Below are positions 24,240 to 32,346 of a stretch of DNA of 64,000 nucleotides, piece after piece. Position 1 is the first letter of the stretch. The number at the start of each line of letters is the position of its first letter. The stretch lies in NCBI RefSeq assembly GCF_000445445.1, contig NZ_ASXP01000004.1:124001-188000 (forward strand), read 5' to 3'. The position numbers were made by a program, and so were the translations under genes. The stretch is from Sporomusa ovata DSM 2662 (GTDB taxonomy: Bacteria; Bacillota; Negativicutes; Sporomusales; Sporomusaceae). A model generated the notes under the pieces. The model ran no database searches. It saw only the letters and a list, made by a program, of their open reading frames with translations, and had not been told where the DNA came from.

Positions 24240-25109
24240 GTGTTGACTGTAGGGCTGTTTCCTAACACGAAAAAGCAAAGTATTACTACTGTACTAGGTT
24301 GGATTGTACAATACTTTAAAGAACGCAATGTAAAAGTGGTTTTGCCGGAAGATGCGGCACAAAAACTTAATTGTATGCATCTAGCGGGAAAGCTGGAGTG
24401 CATGAAAAATGAAATCACTTTTGGTATTACTTTAGGCGGGGATGGTACGCTCCTTAATACGGCCCGGGAAATTGCTCCTGTTGGCATTCCGGTTTGTGGA
24501 ATAAACATGGGGAATTTGGGTTTTCTGACAGAGATTGAGTTGCCGGAATTGAGCGTTGCCCTGGACCGATTGGTCAAAGGCGATTACTATATCGAAGAAC
24601 GATTAATGTTGGATGCTGTTGTTATCCGTAATGGCAGTCCCATCTACATTTCGCCTGCACTCAATGATGTGGTTGTTGCCAAAGGCGGTTTTTCCCGGAT
24701 GATAAAATTAAAATTATTTATTGATGATGAGCTCACGGCTGAATATCCGGCAGATGGACTAATTATTGCTACTTCAACCGGTTCGACTGGTTATTCACTA
24801 TCTTCGGGCGGACCGATTATTAACCCCGAATTAAAGGTAATTGTTATAACCCCTATTTGTCCGCATACCCTGCATTCGCGCGCCTTGGTCATTTCCGAAC
24901 AGGAGGAAATAAAATTGCGCATGCAGGCTACGCATGACGATATTGTGCTTACGGTAGATGGCCAGACGGTATATAGTTTGCGGCCTGATGATATTGTAGT
25001 TGTGCGACGTTCAGCCTTTCGAGCACGGTTTATCAAATTTACCGGTAAAAGCTATTATGAAACCCTACGGACTAAACTACGGCGAGGCGATCGGGATGGT
25101 AGTTGTTAA
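24240..25109 (+). CDS. nadK: NAD kinase
   Basis: A 289-residue NAD(+) kinase. Diagnostic motifs: 'GITLGGDGTLLNTARE' (ATP/NAD site), 'VCGINMGNLGFLTE', 'GLIIATSTGSTGYSLSSGGPI' (in parts), 'ITPICPHTLHSRALVIS'. It phosphorylates NAD to NADP. GTG start at 24240 with SD 'cggagg' 9 bases upstream. It overlaps the following gene by 14 bases. Confidence 0.95.
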   Translation: MLTVGLFPNTKKQSITTVLGWIVQYFKERNVKVVLPEDAAQKLNCMHLAGKLECMKNEITFGITLGGDGTLLNTAREIAPVGIPVCGINMGNLGFLTEIELPELSVALDRLVKGDYYIEERLMLDAVVIRNGSPIYISPALNDVVVAKGGFSRMIKLKLFIDDELTAEYPADGLIIATSTGSTGYSLSSGGPIINPELKVIVITPICPHTLHSRALVISEQEEIKLRMQATHDDIVLTVDGQTVYSLRPDDIVVVRRSAFRARFIKFTGKSYYETLRTKLRRGDRDGSC

Positions 25110-25665
25110 TGCCGTTCAAATGGCGCATAATTTTATAATTTCCCGGTTACAAGCGGCTAAGCTCGTAGTGGATGCTACTGCCGGCAATGGTAAAGACACG
25201 TTGTTTTTGGCCAAGAACACTCCCTCGACTACTGTCATTTTTGCCTTCGATGTCCAACCACAAGCGATTGCCAATACAGAGCTATTAGTAAAGCAACATC
25301 AATTCCAACATAAAATACGGCTTATTTTAGACAGTCACGCCAATATGGCCAATTATATTGATCAGCCGGTAGATGTTGCTATGTTTAACCTTGGCTATTT
25401 GCCAGGCGGGGATCACACGCTAAGCACTTGTCCGGATACCACTATCGAGGCTATAAATCAAATCCTGCAATTGCTTGCTGTTGGTGGCTTACTAACTGTC
25501 GCTGCGTATCCCGGCTATGAGCATGGTAAGCGTGAATGCCAGGCCGTTCACCAGTATCTAACAGGCTTACGGCAACAGACATTTGCGATTGGCAGCTGGG
25601 GCATGGTAAATCAGACAAACAGTCCGCCAGTTCTCTATGTAATTGAAAAAAGAAGGAGTGAATAG
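25096..25665 (+). CDS. mnmM: tRNA wobble-uridine methyltransferase MnmM (YtqB-like)
   Basis: A 189-residue class I methyltransferase. It shows 'VVDATAGNGKDTLFLAK' (SAM motif I), 'VDVAMFNLGYLPGGDHTLSTCPDTTIEAI' (in parts) and 'LTVAAYPGYEHGKRE', the signature of the YtqB/MnmM family, which completes mnm5 modification of U34 in bacteria that lack bifunctional MnmC. ATG 25096 with 'gaggcg' upstream is the most economical start; the frame stays open back to 25000 inside nadK. The nadK-mnmM overlap suggests coupling. Confidence 0.85.
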   Translation: MVVVNAVQMAHNFIISRLQAAKLVVDATAGNGKDTLFLAKNTPSTTVIFAFDVQPQAIANTELLVKQHQFQHKIRLILDSHANMANYIDQPVDVAMFNLGYLPGGDHTLSTCPDTTIEAINQILQLLAVGGLLTVAAYPGYEHGKRECQAVHQYLTGLRQQTFAIGSWGMVNQTNSPPVLYVIEKRRSE

Positions 25666-25666
25666 C

Positions 25667-26128
25667 TTGAAGGCTCTACGTCACTCAAAAATCAAAGAAA
25701 TTATTGAACGCTACATAATTGAAACTCAGGAAGAATTGGCAGATGCACTAAGTAAACAAGGTATTGCTATTACGCAGGCCACTGTTTCCAGAGATATTAA
25801 AGAACTTATGCTGATTAAAGTACCTACAGGCGATGGACGCTATCGCTATGCTTTCCCAGCCGAGCAAAATATTGTTTTCTCCCAGGCCCGTTTAGAACGC
25901 ACGTTTCGGGATTCTATCGTAGCTATTGATTACAGCCAAAACATCGTCGTTTTGCGTACCCTGCCAGGTACTGCACAGGCAGTTGCCTATACTATTGATT
26001 ATGTAAAATGGCCGGAAATTATCGGCACAGTGGCCGGTGATGATACGATCTTTGTTTTGGTTAAGCCGCTGGAAGCTGTTTTGCCGGTCATCGCTAAATT
26101 TCAGTTACTCATGGGCAGTGGAATGTAG
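25667..26128 (+). CDS. argR: arginine repressor
   Basis: A 153-residue ArgR/AhrC protein. N-terminal winged helix: 'RHSKIKEIIERYIIETQEELADALSKQGI' (in parts) with the 'TQATVSRDIKEL' recognition helix; C-terminal hexamerisation/arginine domain with 'LRTLPGTAQAVAYTID', 'GTVAGDDTIFVLV'. It represses arginine biosynthesis and activates catabolism. The TTG at 25667 has 'aaggag' 8 bases upstream; the start at 25643 lies before that SD. Position argR-recN is conserved across Bacillota. Confidence 0.94.
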   Translation: MKALRHSKIKEIIERYIIETQEELADALSKQGIAITQATVSRDIKELMLIKVPTGDGRYRYAFPAEQNIVFSQARLERTFRDSIVAIDYSQNIVVLRTLPGTAQAVAYTIDYVKWPEIIGTVAGDDTIFVLVKPLEAVLPVIAKFQLLMGSGM

Positions 26129-26149
26129 CGTTTTGAGGAGAGATAAGAG

Positions 26150-27859
26150 ATGCTAAAATCGCTGACAGTCAACAATTTTGCGCTTATTGATAAAGCCTAT
26201 ATTGAATTTGTACCAGGGCTCAATATTTTGACTGGGGAAACAGGGGCTGGTAAATCGATTCTAATTGATGCCTTGTCGATCATTGTTGGCGGCAGAGCTT
26301 CCACTGATTCCATTCGCTTTGGGGCTGATTACTTTCGTATCGAAGCTGTTTTTGATATAGCTAACCTTGCTTTGATAAAAGATATTGTGGACGAACAAGG
26401 CATTACGCAGGAAGATGACGGAACATTAATTCTTACAAGACGTCTCACCAAGCACGGCAAGAATGCTATTCATATCAATGGCTGTCAGGCAACATTAACC
26501 ACTTTGCGAAAAATCGGTGAACGACTTGTTGATATGCATGGACAGCATGAAAACCAAGCCTTGTTGAGACCTGATGTCCACCTGGCACTCACAGATACCT
26601 TTGTGCCGGAAATCAGTCCCAAACTTGAAGAATACCGGCAAGCCTATAGAAAGTGGCACAAGACTAAAACAGAGCTAGCTTCACTTACCCAGGATTCGCG
26701 GGAACGACTGCAGCGCGAAGAAATGCTTGCCTGGCAAACACAGGAAATTGCCACTGCCACTTTGACGGTAGGCGAAGAGGAAAAGCTTGAAAGTCAAATT
26801 ACAATTCTGACTAATGCCGAAAAAATTATCAATGCCGTATCGCGTTCTTATATACTTTTAAGCCAGGGAAATAAAGGGTTTAGCGGTGTCGTGTCCTGCC
26901 TTGCAGATATTAAACACGATCTTGAAATGGCGGTACGTTATGATACTGCTATCAATGAGCAGCTAGTTGCCGTGACCGATTCTTTATACCAACTGGAAGA
27001 AACAATGGGAGCACTCAGGGATTATCGGGAAAATATTGATTTTAATCCAGCCAGGTTAGCGAAACTGGAAGAGCGACTTGATATAATCCACAAACTTGAA
27101 AAAAAGTATGGCGCAACCGTTGCGGACATACTTGCTTATTACGAACAGGCTGCTGCGGAACTGGCAGCTATCACTAATTATGATGAACGCCTAACTCAGC
27201 TTGAACAGGCAGAAGTTAACCTTGCCAAGGAAGTAGAGCAATTGGCTGAGGTACTTACCAACCTGAGACAGACAGCAGGTCAGGAAATGGCTGGGCAAAT
27301 AGCAGCCCATTTGGCTGATTTGGGTATGCCTAAAGCCAAATTTTTAGTAGATGTTAAACAGACTCAACACTACACGGCTACTGGTGCTAACGACATTGTT
27401 TTTTTGTTTTCAGCAAACCTGGGCGAGGAGCCTAAGTTATTACAAAAAATTGCATCAGGCGGCGAATTATCACGGATCGCACTGGCTATCAAAACAGTAT
27501 GTTCTCAGCGTGAAGAAACGCCGACGATGGTATTTGATGAAATCGATGCTGGTATTGGCGGACAAACAGCCCAAAAAATAGCAGAAAAAATTGCTAGAAT
27601 TGCTGCTGTTGATAAGCAAGTATTATGCATAACCCATTTGCCGCAAATTGCAGCAATGGCTGATTGTCATATATATATTGAGAAAATTATCGCCGAGGAA
27701 CGGACAATGACCAGAGTCACTGTTCTTACTCCAGATGAGGAGTTAACCGAATTGGCCAGGATGGCCTCCGGTGAAATAACACAACTTTCTAAGGATAATG
27801 CTGCTCAAATGCTAGAAATGGCTAAGCAAAAAAAAGTAAATTGGAAAAATAAAGCGTAA
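26150..27859 (+). CDS. recN: DNA repair protein RecN
   Basis: A 569-residue SMC-like ATPase. N-terminal Walker A 'ILTGETGAGKSILIDAL', then 'DMHGQHENQALL', a long coiled coil, and the C-terminal ABC signature 'IASGGELSRIALAIK' with Walker B 'MVFDEIDAGIGGQTAQKIAEK' (in parts) and 'LCITHLPQIAAMAD'. RecN gathers DNA ends in double-strand-break repair. SD 'gaggaga' precedes the ATG. Full length for the family. Confidence 0.97.
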   Translation: MLKSLTVNNFALIDKAYIEFVPGLNILTGETGAGKSILIDALSIIVGGRASTDSIRFGADYFRIEAVFDIANLALIKDIVDEQGITQEDDGTLILTRRLTKHGKNAIHINGCQATLTTLRKIGERLVDMHGQHENQALLRPDVHLALTDTFVPEISPKLEEYRQAYRKWHKTKTELASLTQDSRERLQREEMLAWQTQEIATATLTVGEEEKLESQITILTNAEKIINAVSRSYILLSQGNKGFSGVVSCLADIKHDLEMAVRYDTAINEQLVAVTDSLYQLEETMGALRDYRENIDFNPARLAKLEERLDIIHKLEKKYGATVADILAYYEQAAAELAAITNYDERLTQLEQAEVNLAKEVEQLAEVLTNLRQTAGQEMAGQIAAHLADLGMPKAKFLVDVKQTQHYTATGANDIVFLFSANLGEEPKLLQKIASGGELSRIALAIKTVCSQREETPTMVFDEIDAGIGGQTAQKIAEKIARIAAVDKQVLCITHLPQIAAMADCHIYIEKIIAEERTMTRVTVLTPDEELTELARMASGEITQLSKDNAAQMLEMAKQKKVNWKNKA

Positions 27860-27880
27860 GCGTGAGCTTGCGCTATTTTT
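27853..27880 (+). terminator. terminator overlapping the recN stop
   Basis: A 9-bp stem with one mismatch (agcgtaagc / gcttgcgct), gtga loop and attttt tail. It ends the long dxs-to-recN unit. Confidence 0.8.
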
Positions 27881-28047
27881 ATTGAGAAAATGCTTACTAT
27901 TCAGCTTCCAAGACAATAAATGCTAATAATTCCGGAATAATCCCCTTTAAATTCGGGAAACTCTAATTTTGCAGCAGATTAAAACTAAAATAATTCAAGA
28001 GGTGAGCGGTCAAACAGTAATTTGGGGAAGAATGTAATAAGGGAGTG

Positions 28048-29424
28048 ATGGCAGAAAATATGACAAGATTTAATCGGTTATTCAACAGCAGGCTAATTGG
28101 GGCAATGTTGATTATCAGCGCAATCTTTGCATTTTGTCTTTCTCCCCAATTCCGAAATATTTACGGTCTTCCCCTGCAAATCAGAATCATTGAAGGAGAA
28201 ACAGCGCTATTTGATGTAAATTTTCCGCTTACGGTTACTGTTAGACATGATAGCGAGAGTATTCGGGTAAAAACTCCGGAATCTTTACCCATTATGGCAC
28301 TATCGCGCTCCGTATCACTGCAACCAATTAAGCTCGGACAATCCACCGTGGAGTTTAAACTGTTCGGTATCATACCATTTCGCAGTGTTCAAGTCGATGT
28401 ATTACCGCCTATCCGCCTGATTCCAGGTGGACACTCTATTGGAGTTGTTCTTCGTTCTCAAGGTGTCATCGTTGTTGGCAACTCGCCGGTATTAACTATG
28501 CAGGGACAATATACCACCCCGGCGAAAGATGCAGGCATAGTGGTAGGAGATGTAATTATCAGCATTAATGGCATCGCTGTGCAAAGTGATGCCCAAGTAG
28601 CCGAAATAATTGATGAAAGTGGTAAAAATAACCGTAATATTGATATTTTGCTTAAACGCGCCGAAGGGCAGCAGCATGTCACAGTATCTCCTGTTCTATG
28701 CAATGATACCAAACGCTATCGTATCGGATTATTTGTGCGTGATAGTGCAGCAGGAGTTGGAACATTGTCTTTCTATGAACCTGACTCCAAAACATATGGT
28801 GCCTTAGGTCACATTATTACCGACAGTGACACCAACCAGCCTATCGATTGTGATCAGGGGAAAATCGTACTGGCAACAGTATCTGGGATTCAACAGGGTA
28901 AAAGAGGACATCCCGGGGAAAAAATTGGTATTTTTATTGAAGAAGACCAATTACTAGGCAACATCAGGAAAAATACCCCCTTTGGAATTTATGGCGAATT
29001 AAATACAAAATTAGTAAATGAAAAATACCCCGAAGCAATTCCCATAGCTTCTATGAGCCAGATTCAAGTAGGACCGGCTGAAATGTTAACAGTAGTAGAT
29101 GATCAAACCATTGATAAGTTTAGTATCGAAATCCAAAAGATAAATCTCCAGGAATTCCCTGAAAGCAAAGGATTGGTTATCAAGGTTACTGACCAAAGAC
29201 TTATTGAAAAAACTGGAGGAATTGTACAAGGTATGAGTGGTAGTCCTATTATTCAAAATGGTAAACTTGTTGGTGTTGTAACGCATGTATTTGTCCATGA
29301 TCCAACAAGCGGTTATGGCTGTTTTGTAGATTGGATGTTGATGGAGAGTGGTATAATTCCCAAAAAAGACCGTCAAGCTGCCAGAAATTTATTTAGTTTT
29401 TCTGGCAGTATTTTTTATTTTTAG
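28048..29424 (+). CDS. spoIVB: SpoIVB serine peptidase
   Basis: A 458-residue protein with an N-terminal membrane helix, a PDZ domain ('SPVLTMQGQYTTPAKDAGIVVGDVIISINGIAV', in parts) and the S55 peptidase domain. The catalytic Ser is in 'GMSGSPIIQNGKLVG' (codon 29236-29238), with the His in 'YGALGHIITDSDT'. SpoIVB is made in the forespore, secreted into the intermembrane space and triggers pro-sigma-K processing. The start is uncertain: the SD-like 'gggag' at 28041-28045 is 2 bases from ATG 28048 and 14 from ATG 28060. The last 16 codons form a terminator hairpin. Confidence 0.94.
   Translation: MAENMTRFNRLFNSRLIGAMLIISAIFAFCLSPQFRNIYGLPLQIRIIEGETALFDVNFPLTVTVRHDSESIRVKTPESLPIMALSRSVSLQPIKLGQSTVEFKLFGIIPFRSVQVDVLPPIRLIPGGHSIGVVLRSQGVIVVGNSPVLTMQGQYTTPAKDAGIVVGDVIISINGIAVQSDAQVAEIIDESGKNNRNIDILLKRAEGQQHVTVSPVLCNDTKRYRIGLFVRDSAAGVGTLSFYEPDSKTYGALGHIITDSDTNQPIDCDQGKIVLATVSGIQQGKRGHPGEKIGIFIEEDQLLGNIRKNTPFGIYGELNTKLVNEKYPEAIPIASMSQIQVGPAEMLTVVDDQTIDKFSIEIQKINLQEFPESKGLVIKVTDQRLIEKTGGIVQGMSGSPIIQNGKLVGVVTHVFVHDPTSGYGCFVDWMLMESGIIPKKDRQAARNLFSFSGSIFYF
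29378..29422 (+). terminator. terminator embedded in the 3' end of spoIVB
   Basis: A perfect 10-bp inverted repeat (ctgccagaaa at 29378-29387, tttctggcag at 29399-29408) is followed by tattttttattttt. The CDS stop is at 29422-29424, so the whole hairpin is coding. Confidence 0.85.
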
Positions 29425-29527
29425 TTAAAGAATTAGTTGTTACTTGTCATATACAATCTGAATCATATATAATTAAAGGTGTATTTTGAATCAAATAAAA
29501 ATAATATGGTTTTTTTTTCCAACGAAG

Positions 29528-29556
29528 GAAGGAATTGGCGTGTACTTGTCGAATGT
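29528..29556 (+). promoter_or_regulatory. candidate sigma-H promoter overlapping a Spo0A box upstream of spo0A
   Basis: GAAGGAATT (29528-29536) and GTCGAATGT (29548-29556) are separated by 11 bases, matching the sigma-H consensus RnAGGAwWW-N11-RnnGAATWW. The exact 0A-box core TGTCGAA is at 29547-29553, on top of the -10 element. In Bacillus spo0A is autoregulated by Spo0A at a sigma-H promoter, so this arrangement is expected, but here the box covers the -10. Confidence 0.65.
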
Positions 29557-29598
29557 GTTTATTATACATAGAATAGGTACTGGGAGGATGGGGAAGTA

Positions 29599-30387
29599 AT
29601 GGTGAGAGAAACAATTAAAGTAGCTATTGCTGACGACAACAAAGAGTTTTCGGATATTTTACAAGAATGTCTTAACCGAGAACCTGATATCGAATTAGTC
29701 GGTGTAGCTTATAATGGCGAACAAATATTGTCCATTATTGAGGAAAAGATGCCAGATGTTATTATTCTGGATATTATTATGCCACATTTAGATGGACTTG
29801 GCGTTTTGGAGAGACTTAATCTTTCTAACAATACGAAACGTCCTAAAATAATTATGCTGACTGCATTTGGACAGGAGACTATAACCCAGCGAGTGGTAGA
29901 GCTAGGTGCCGACTATTATGTTTTAAAACCGTTTAATATGGATGTACTTATTAGTAGAATCAGGCAGTTAGCCGGTATGATAAGTGTGACGCATCCGGTT
30001 ACTGCTGCAGCCACCATGCCTGTAGTCAAATCTCGCCCGATTGATGTGGAAGTTACTAATATTATTAGAGAAATTGGCATTCCAGCCCACATTAAGGGCT
30101 ATCAGTATCTTCGCGACGCAATTATGATGATTGTAGCAGAAGTGGAGTTATTAGGAGCTGTAACCAAAGTTCTTTATCCCATGATTGCTGAAAAATACTC
30201 CACTACTCCCAGCCGGGTAGAACGAGCTATTCGCCATGCTATTGAGGTCGCCTGGAACCGGGGTAATATTGAGATGATTAATAAGATCTTTGGTTACACG
30301 ATCAAGCTGGATAAAGGTAAACCCACTAATTCGGAATTCATGGCTATGATTGCCGATAAACTGCGAATGGAAATGCGGGCTAGCTAG
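29599..30387 (+). CDS. spo0A: sporulation master regulator Spo0A
   Basis: A 262-residue response regulator. Receiver domain: acidic pocket 'ADDNKEF', phosphoacceptor D58 in 'VIILDIIMPHLDGL', 'MLTAFGQE' and 'YVLKPFNMD'. The C-terminal domain has the invariant Spo0A recognition region 'MIAEKYSTTPSRVERAIRHAIEVAWNRG' (in parts). When phosphorylated it binds TGTCGAA boxes and commits the cell to sporulation. SD 'gggaggatgggg' is upstream. It directly follows spoIVB, the conserved order. Confidence 0.97.
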   Translation: MVRETIKVAIADDNKEFSDILQECLNREPDIELVGVAYNGEQILSIIEEKMPDVIILDIIMPHLDGLGVLERLNLSNNTKRPKIIMLTAFGQETITQRVVELGADYYVLKPFNMDVLISRIRQLAGMISVTHPVTAAATMPVVKSRPIDVEVTNIIREIGIPAHIKGYQYLRDAIMMIVAEVELLGAVTKVLYPMIAEKYSTTPSRVERAIRHAIEVAWNRGNIEMINKIFGYTIKLDKGKPTNSEFMAMIADKLRMEMRAS

Positions 30388-30397
30388 GCAAATAGTG

Positions 30398-30436
30398 CAA
30401 ACCCTCTTGACGATTGTCTGGAGGGTTTGTTTATTT
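30398..30436 (+). terminator. terminator after spo0A
   Basis: A 9-bp stem (caaaccctc / gagggtttg) with a 14-base loop and a tttattta tail, 10 bases after the spo0A stop. Confidence 0.85.
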
Positions 30437-30508
30437 ATTGCAGGATTTTTTAGCCAGGCAATGAATAAAATAACAACATGCTTATCAACTCATTACGGAG
30501 GCTTTAGT

Positions 30509-31579
30509 ATGCAGCAGTATAAGATTCTTGCTATTAATCCCGGCTCAACTTCAACCAAAATAGCGGTCTATACTAATGAGGTAATTGACTTTGAACAAGT
30601 TATCCGTCATAGTATTGACGAGCTTAAGCCTTTCACGACAATCTATGATCAGTATGACTACCGGTTGCAGTTAGTGAAAAAAGCTCTCTCAGACCACCAT
30701 ACCAACATGAATAGCTTAGCGGCTGTTGTCGGGCGTGGTGGGCCGTTAAAACCGCTAGGCAGCGGCACATATGCGGTAAACGATAAAATGGTCCATGATT
30801 TAAAACAAGAAGTACAAACTGAACATGCCTCCAACTTGGGCGGCATTTTAGCAAGAGGCATCGCTGATCAGAACAATATTCCGGCTTTTATTGTAGATCC
30901 GGTAAGTGTAGATGAGCTTGAACCGTTGGCCAGAATTACCGGCTTACCAGAGATACCTCGTCGCAGCTTGTTTCATGCCCTCAATTTAAAAGCAGTTGCC
31001 CATAGAGTAGCCAAAGATTTAAATAAAGACTATACTGCCCTTACCTTAATTCTTATTCATCTTGGTGGTGGTATTTCTGTTGGTGTGCAGCAAAATGGCA
31101 AAATGATTGATGTAACCAATCCTAATGATCTCGGTCCGTTTTCTCCGGAACGGGCCGGTGCTGTACCTTCCTATGGTTTGCTTAACCTGTGTTTTTCCGG
31201 TAAGTATACCATTGATGAAATCAAGAAGAAGCTAATTGGCAATGCGGGTTTGATGGCTCATCTCGGCACTAGTGACGGCCGGGAAGTGGAAAGCCGTATT
31301 GCCAGTGGCGATACGAAAGCTGCTCTCATTTATGAGGCGATGGCATATCAGGTAGCAAAAGAAATTGGCGCTATGGCCGCTGTCGTATACGGCCAGGTGG
31401 ACGGTATTGTTCTTACCGGTGGTTTGGCTTATTCACAAATGCTGGTCAAAATGATTACTGGTCGTGTGCAATTTATTGGTCCGGTGATCGTCCATCCCGG
31501 AGAAGACGAACTTAAGGCTTTGGTTGAAGGCGCTTTACGGGTATTGCGTGGTGAGGAGCAAGCGAAAGTATATGAGTGA
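30509..31579 (+). CDS. buk: butyrate kinase
   Basis: A 356-residue acetokinase-family enzyme. The N-terminus 'KILAINPGSTSTKIAVY' is the first phosphate loop; 'LILIHLGGGISVGVQQNG' and 'DGIVLTGGLAYS' complete the ASKHA fold. It converts butyryl phosphate and ADP to butyrate and ATP, or related branched-chain acyl phosphates. No phosphate butyryltransferase gene (ptb) is adjacent, so the substrate is open. ATG at 30509 follows 'cggagg' 7 bases upstream. It lies alone between spo0A and the mciZ-like/nudF pair. Confidence 0.92.
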   Translation: MQQYKILAINPGSTSTKIAVYTNEVIDFEQVIRHSIDELKPFTTIYDQYDYRLQLVKKALSDHHTNMNSLAAVVGRGGPLKPLGSGTYAVNDKMVHDLKQEVQTEHASNLGGILARGIADQNNIPAFIVDPVSVDELEPLARITGLPEIPRRSLFHALNLKAVAHRVAKDLNKDYTALTLILIHLGGGISVGVQQNGKMIDVTNPNDLGPFSPERAGAVPSYGLLNLCFSGKYTIDEIKKKLIGNAGLMAHLGTSDGREVESRIASGDTKAALIYEAMAYQVAKEIGAMAAVVYGQVDGIVLTGGLAYSQMLVKMITGRVQFIGPVIVHPGEDELKALVEGALRVLRGEEQAKVYE

Positions 31580-31601
31580 ATAAACAGGAAAATGGTAATT
31601 A

Positions 31602-31727
31602 CTATTGAGTATTCTTGCTCAGCAACTCATGCAGTGTTTTATACTTTTTGCTCATGGCATGTAATTCTTTAAGTAAATCCCGGATCTTACCACTAAAGTA
31701 AAAGCCTTGAGACGAAATCACTTTCAT
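31602..31727 (-). CDS. mciZ: 41-residue protein, probable Z-ring inhibitor MciZ
   Basis: A minus-strand ORF (start codon at 31727-31725, stop at 31604-31602) with a perfect SD aaggaggg 8 bases upstream. The peptide starts 'MKVISSQGFYFSGKIRDLL' and ends with a helix 'KKYKTLHELLSK'. Bacillus MciZ is a 40-residue FtsZ-blocking peptide made in sporulating mother cells; it also starts MKV, has G-x4-GK followed by an amphipathic helix rich in K/L, and its gene lies next to nudF, as this one does. Size, pattern and synteny agree. It is divergent from nudF here. Similarity is short, so this is a strong inference and not a proven orthologue. Confidence 0.68.
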   Translation of the reverse strand: MKVISSQGFYFSGKIRDLLKELHAMSKKYKTLHELLSKNTQ

Positions 31728-31802
31728 GTGGATATCCCTCCTTATGGAGGTAATATATGAACTATTTTTGCAAATATGTTAATAAAAATAGGAGGCTATC
31801 AT

Positions 31803-32342
31803 ATGTCACACACCCAGCCAGATCTTTATGAACAATTAACAAGCTCAGAACGTTTATTTGAGGGTAAAATCATTAATCTACGTCGGGATGAGGTACTTCT
31901 TCCTAATGGCCGAACTGGAATGCGGGAGGTGGTAGAACACCCTGGCGCAGTTGCCATTGTGCCGGTAACAACTGATGGCAGTATTATCCTGGTACGGCAA
32001 TTTCGTCATCCCATTGGCCGAATTATTCTCGAAGTACCTGCCGGAAAACTTGACCCAGGTGAAGACCCCGCAGATTGTGCAGTGCGTGAATTAGCTGAAG
32101 AAACTGGTTTTACGGCAAATAAATTGCGCAAGCTGACATCCATGTATACAACTCCGGGATTTTCCAATGAGATTATTCATCTCTATCTGGCAGAAGATCT
32201 TATCGAATCAGATAAACAGCCTGATGATGATGAGTTTATTCATACTGAGGTCTTTACCCCTGAACAAATCCGGAAAATGATTGCCAGTGGTGAATTATGT
32301 GATGCCAAGAGCTTAGTGGCACTGTGTTTGGCAGGAATATAA
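31803..32342 (+). CDS. nudF: Nudix hydrolase, ADP-ribose pyrophosphatase
   Basis: A 179-residue Nudix protein. The Nudix box is complete: 'GKLDPGEDPADCAVRELAEE' followed by TGF (G-x5-E-x7-REUxEExGU). The preceding 'VVEHPGAVAIVPVTTDGSIILVRQFRHP' region (in parts) is typical of ADP-ribose pyrophosphatases, which split ADP-ribose to AMP and ribose 5-phosphate. ATG 31803 has 'aggagg' 6 bases upstream; the track-open region before it belongs to the leader. Its order before spoIIM matches Bacillus. Confidence 0.92.
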   Translation: MSHTQPDLYEQLTSSERLFEGKIINLRRDEVLLPNGRTGMREVVEHPGAVAIVPVTTDGSIILVRQFRHPIGRIILEVPAGKLDPGEDPADCAVRELAEETGFTANKLRKLTSMYTTPGFSNEIIHLYLAEDLIESDKQPDDDEFIHTEVFTPEQIRKMIASGELCDAKSLVALCLAGI

Positions 32343-32346
32343 CTAT

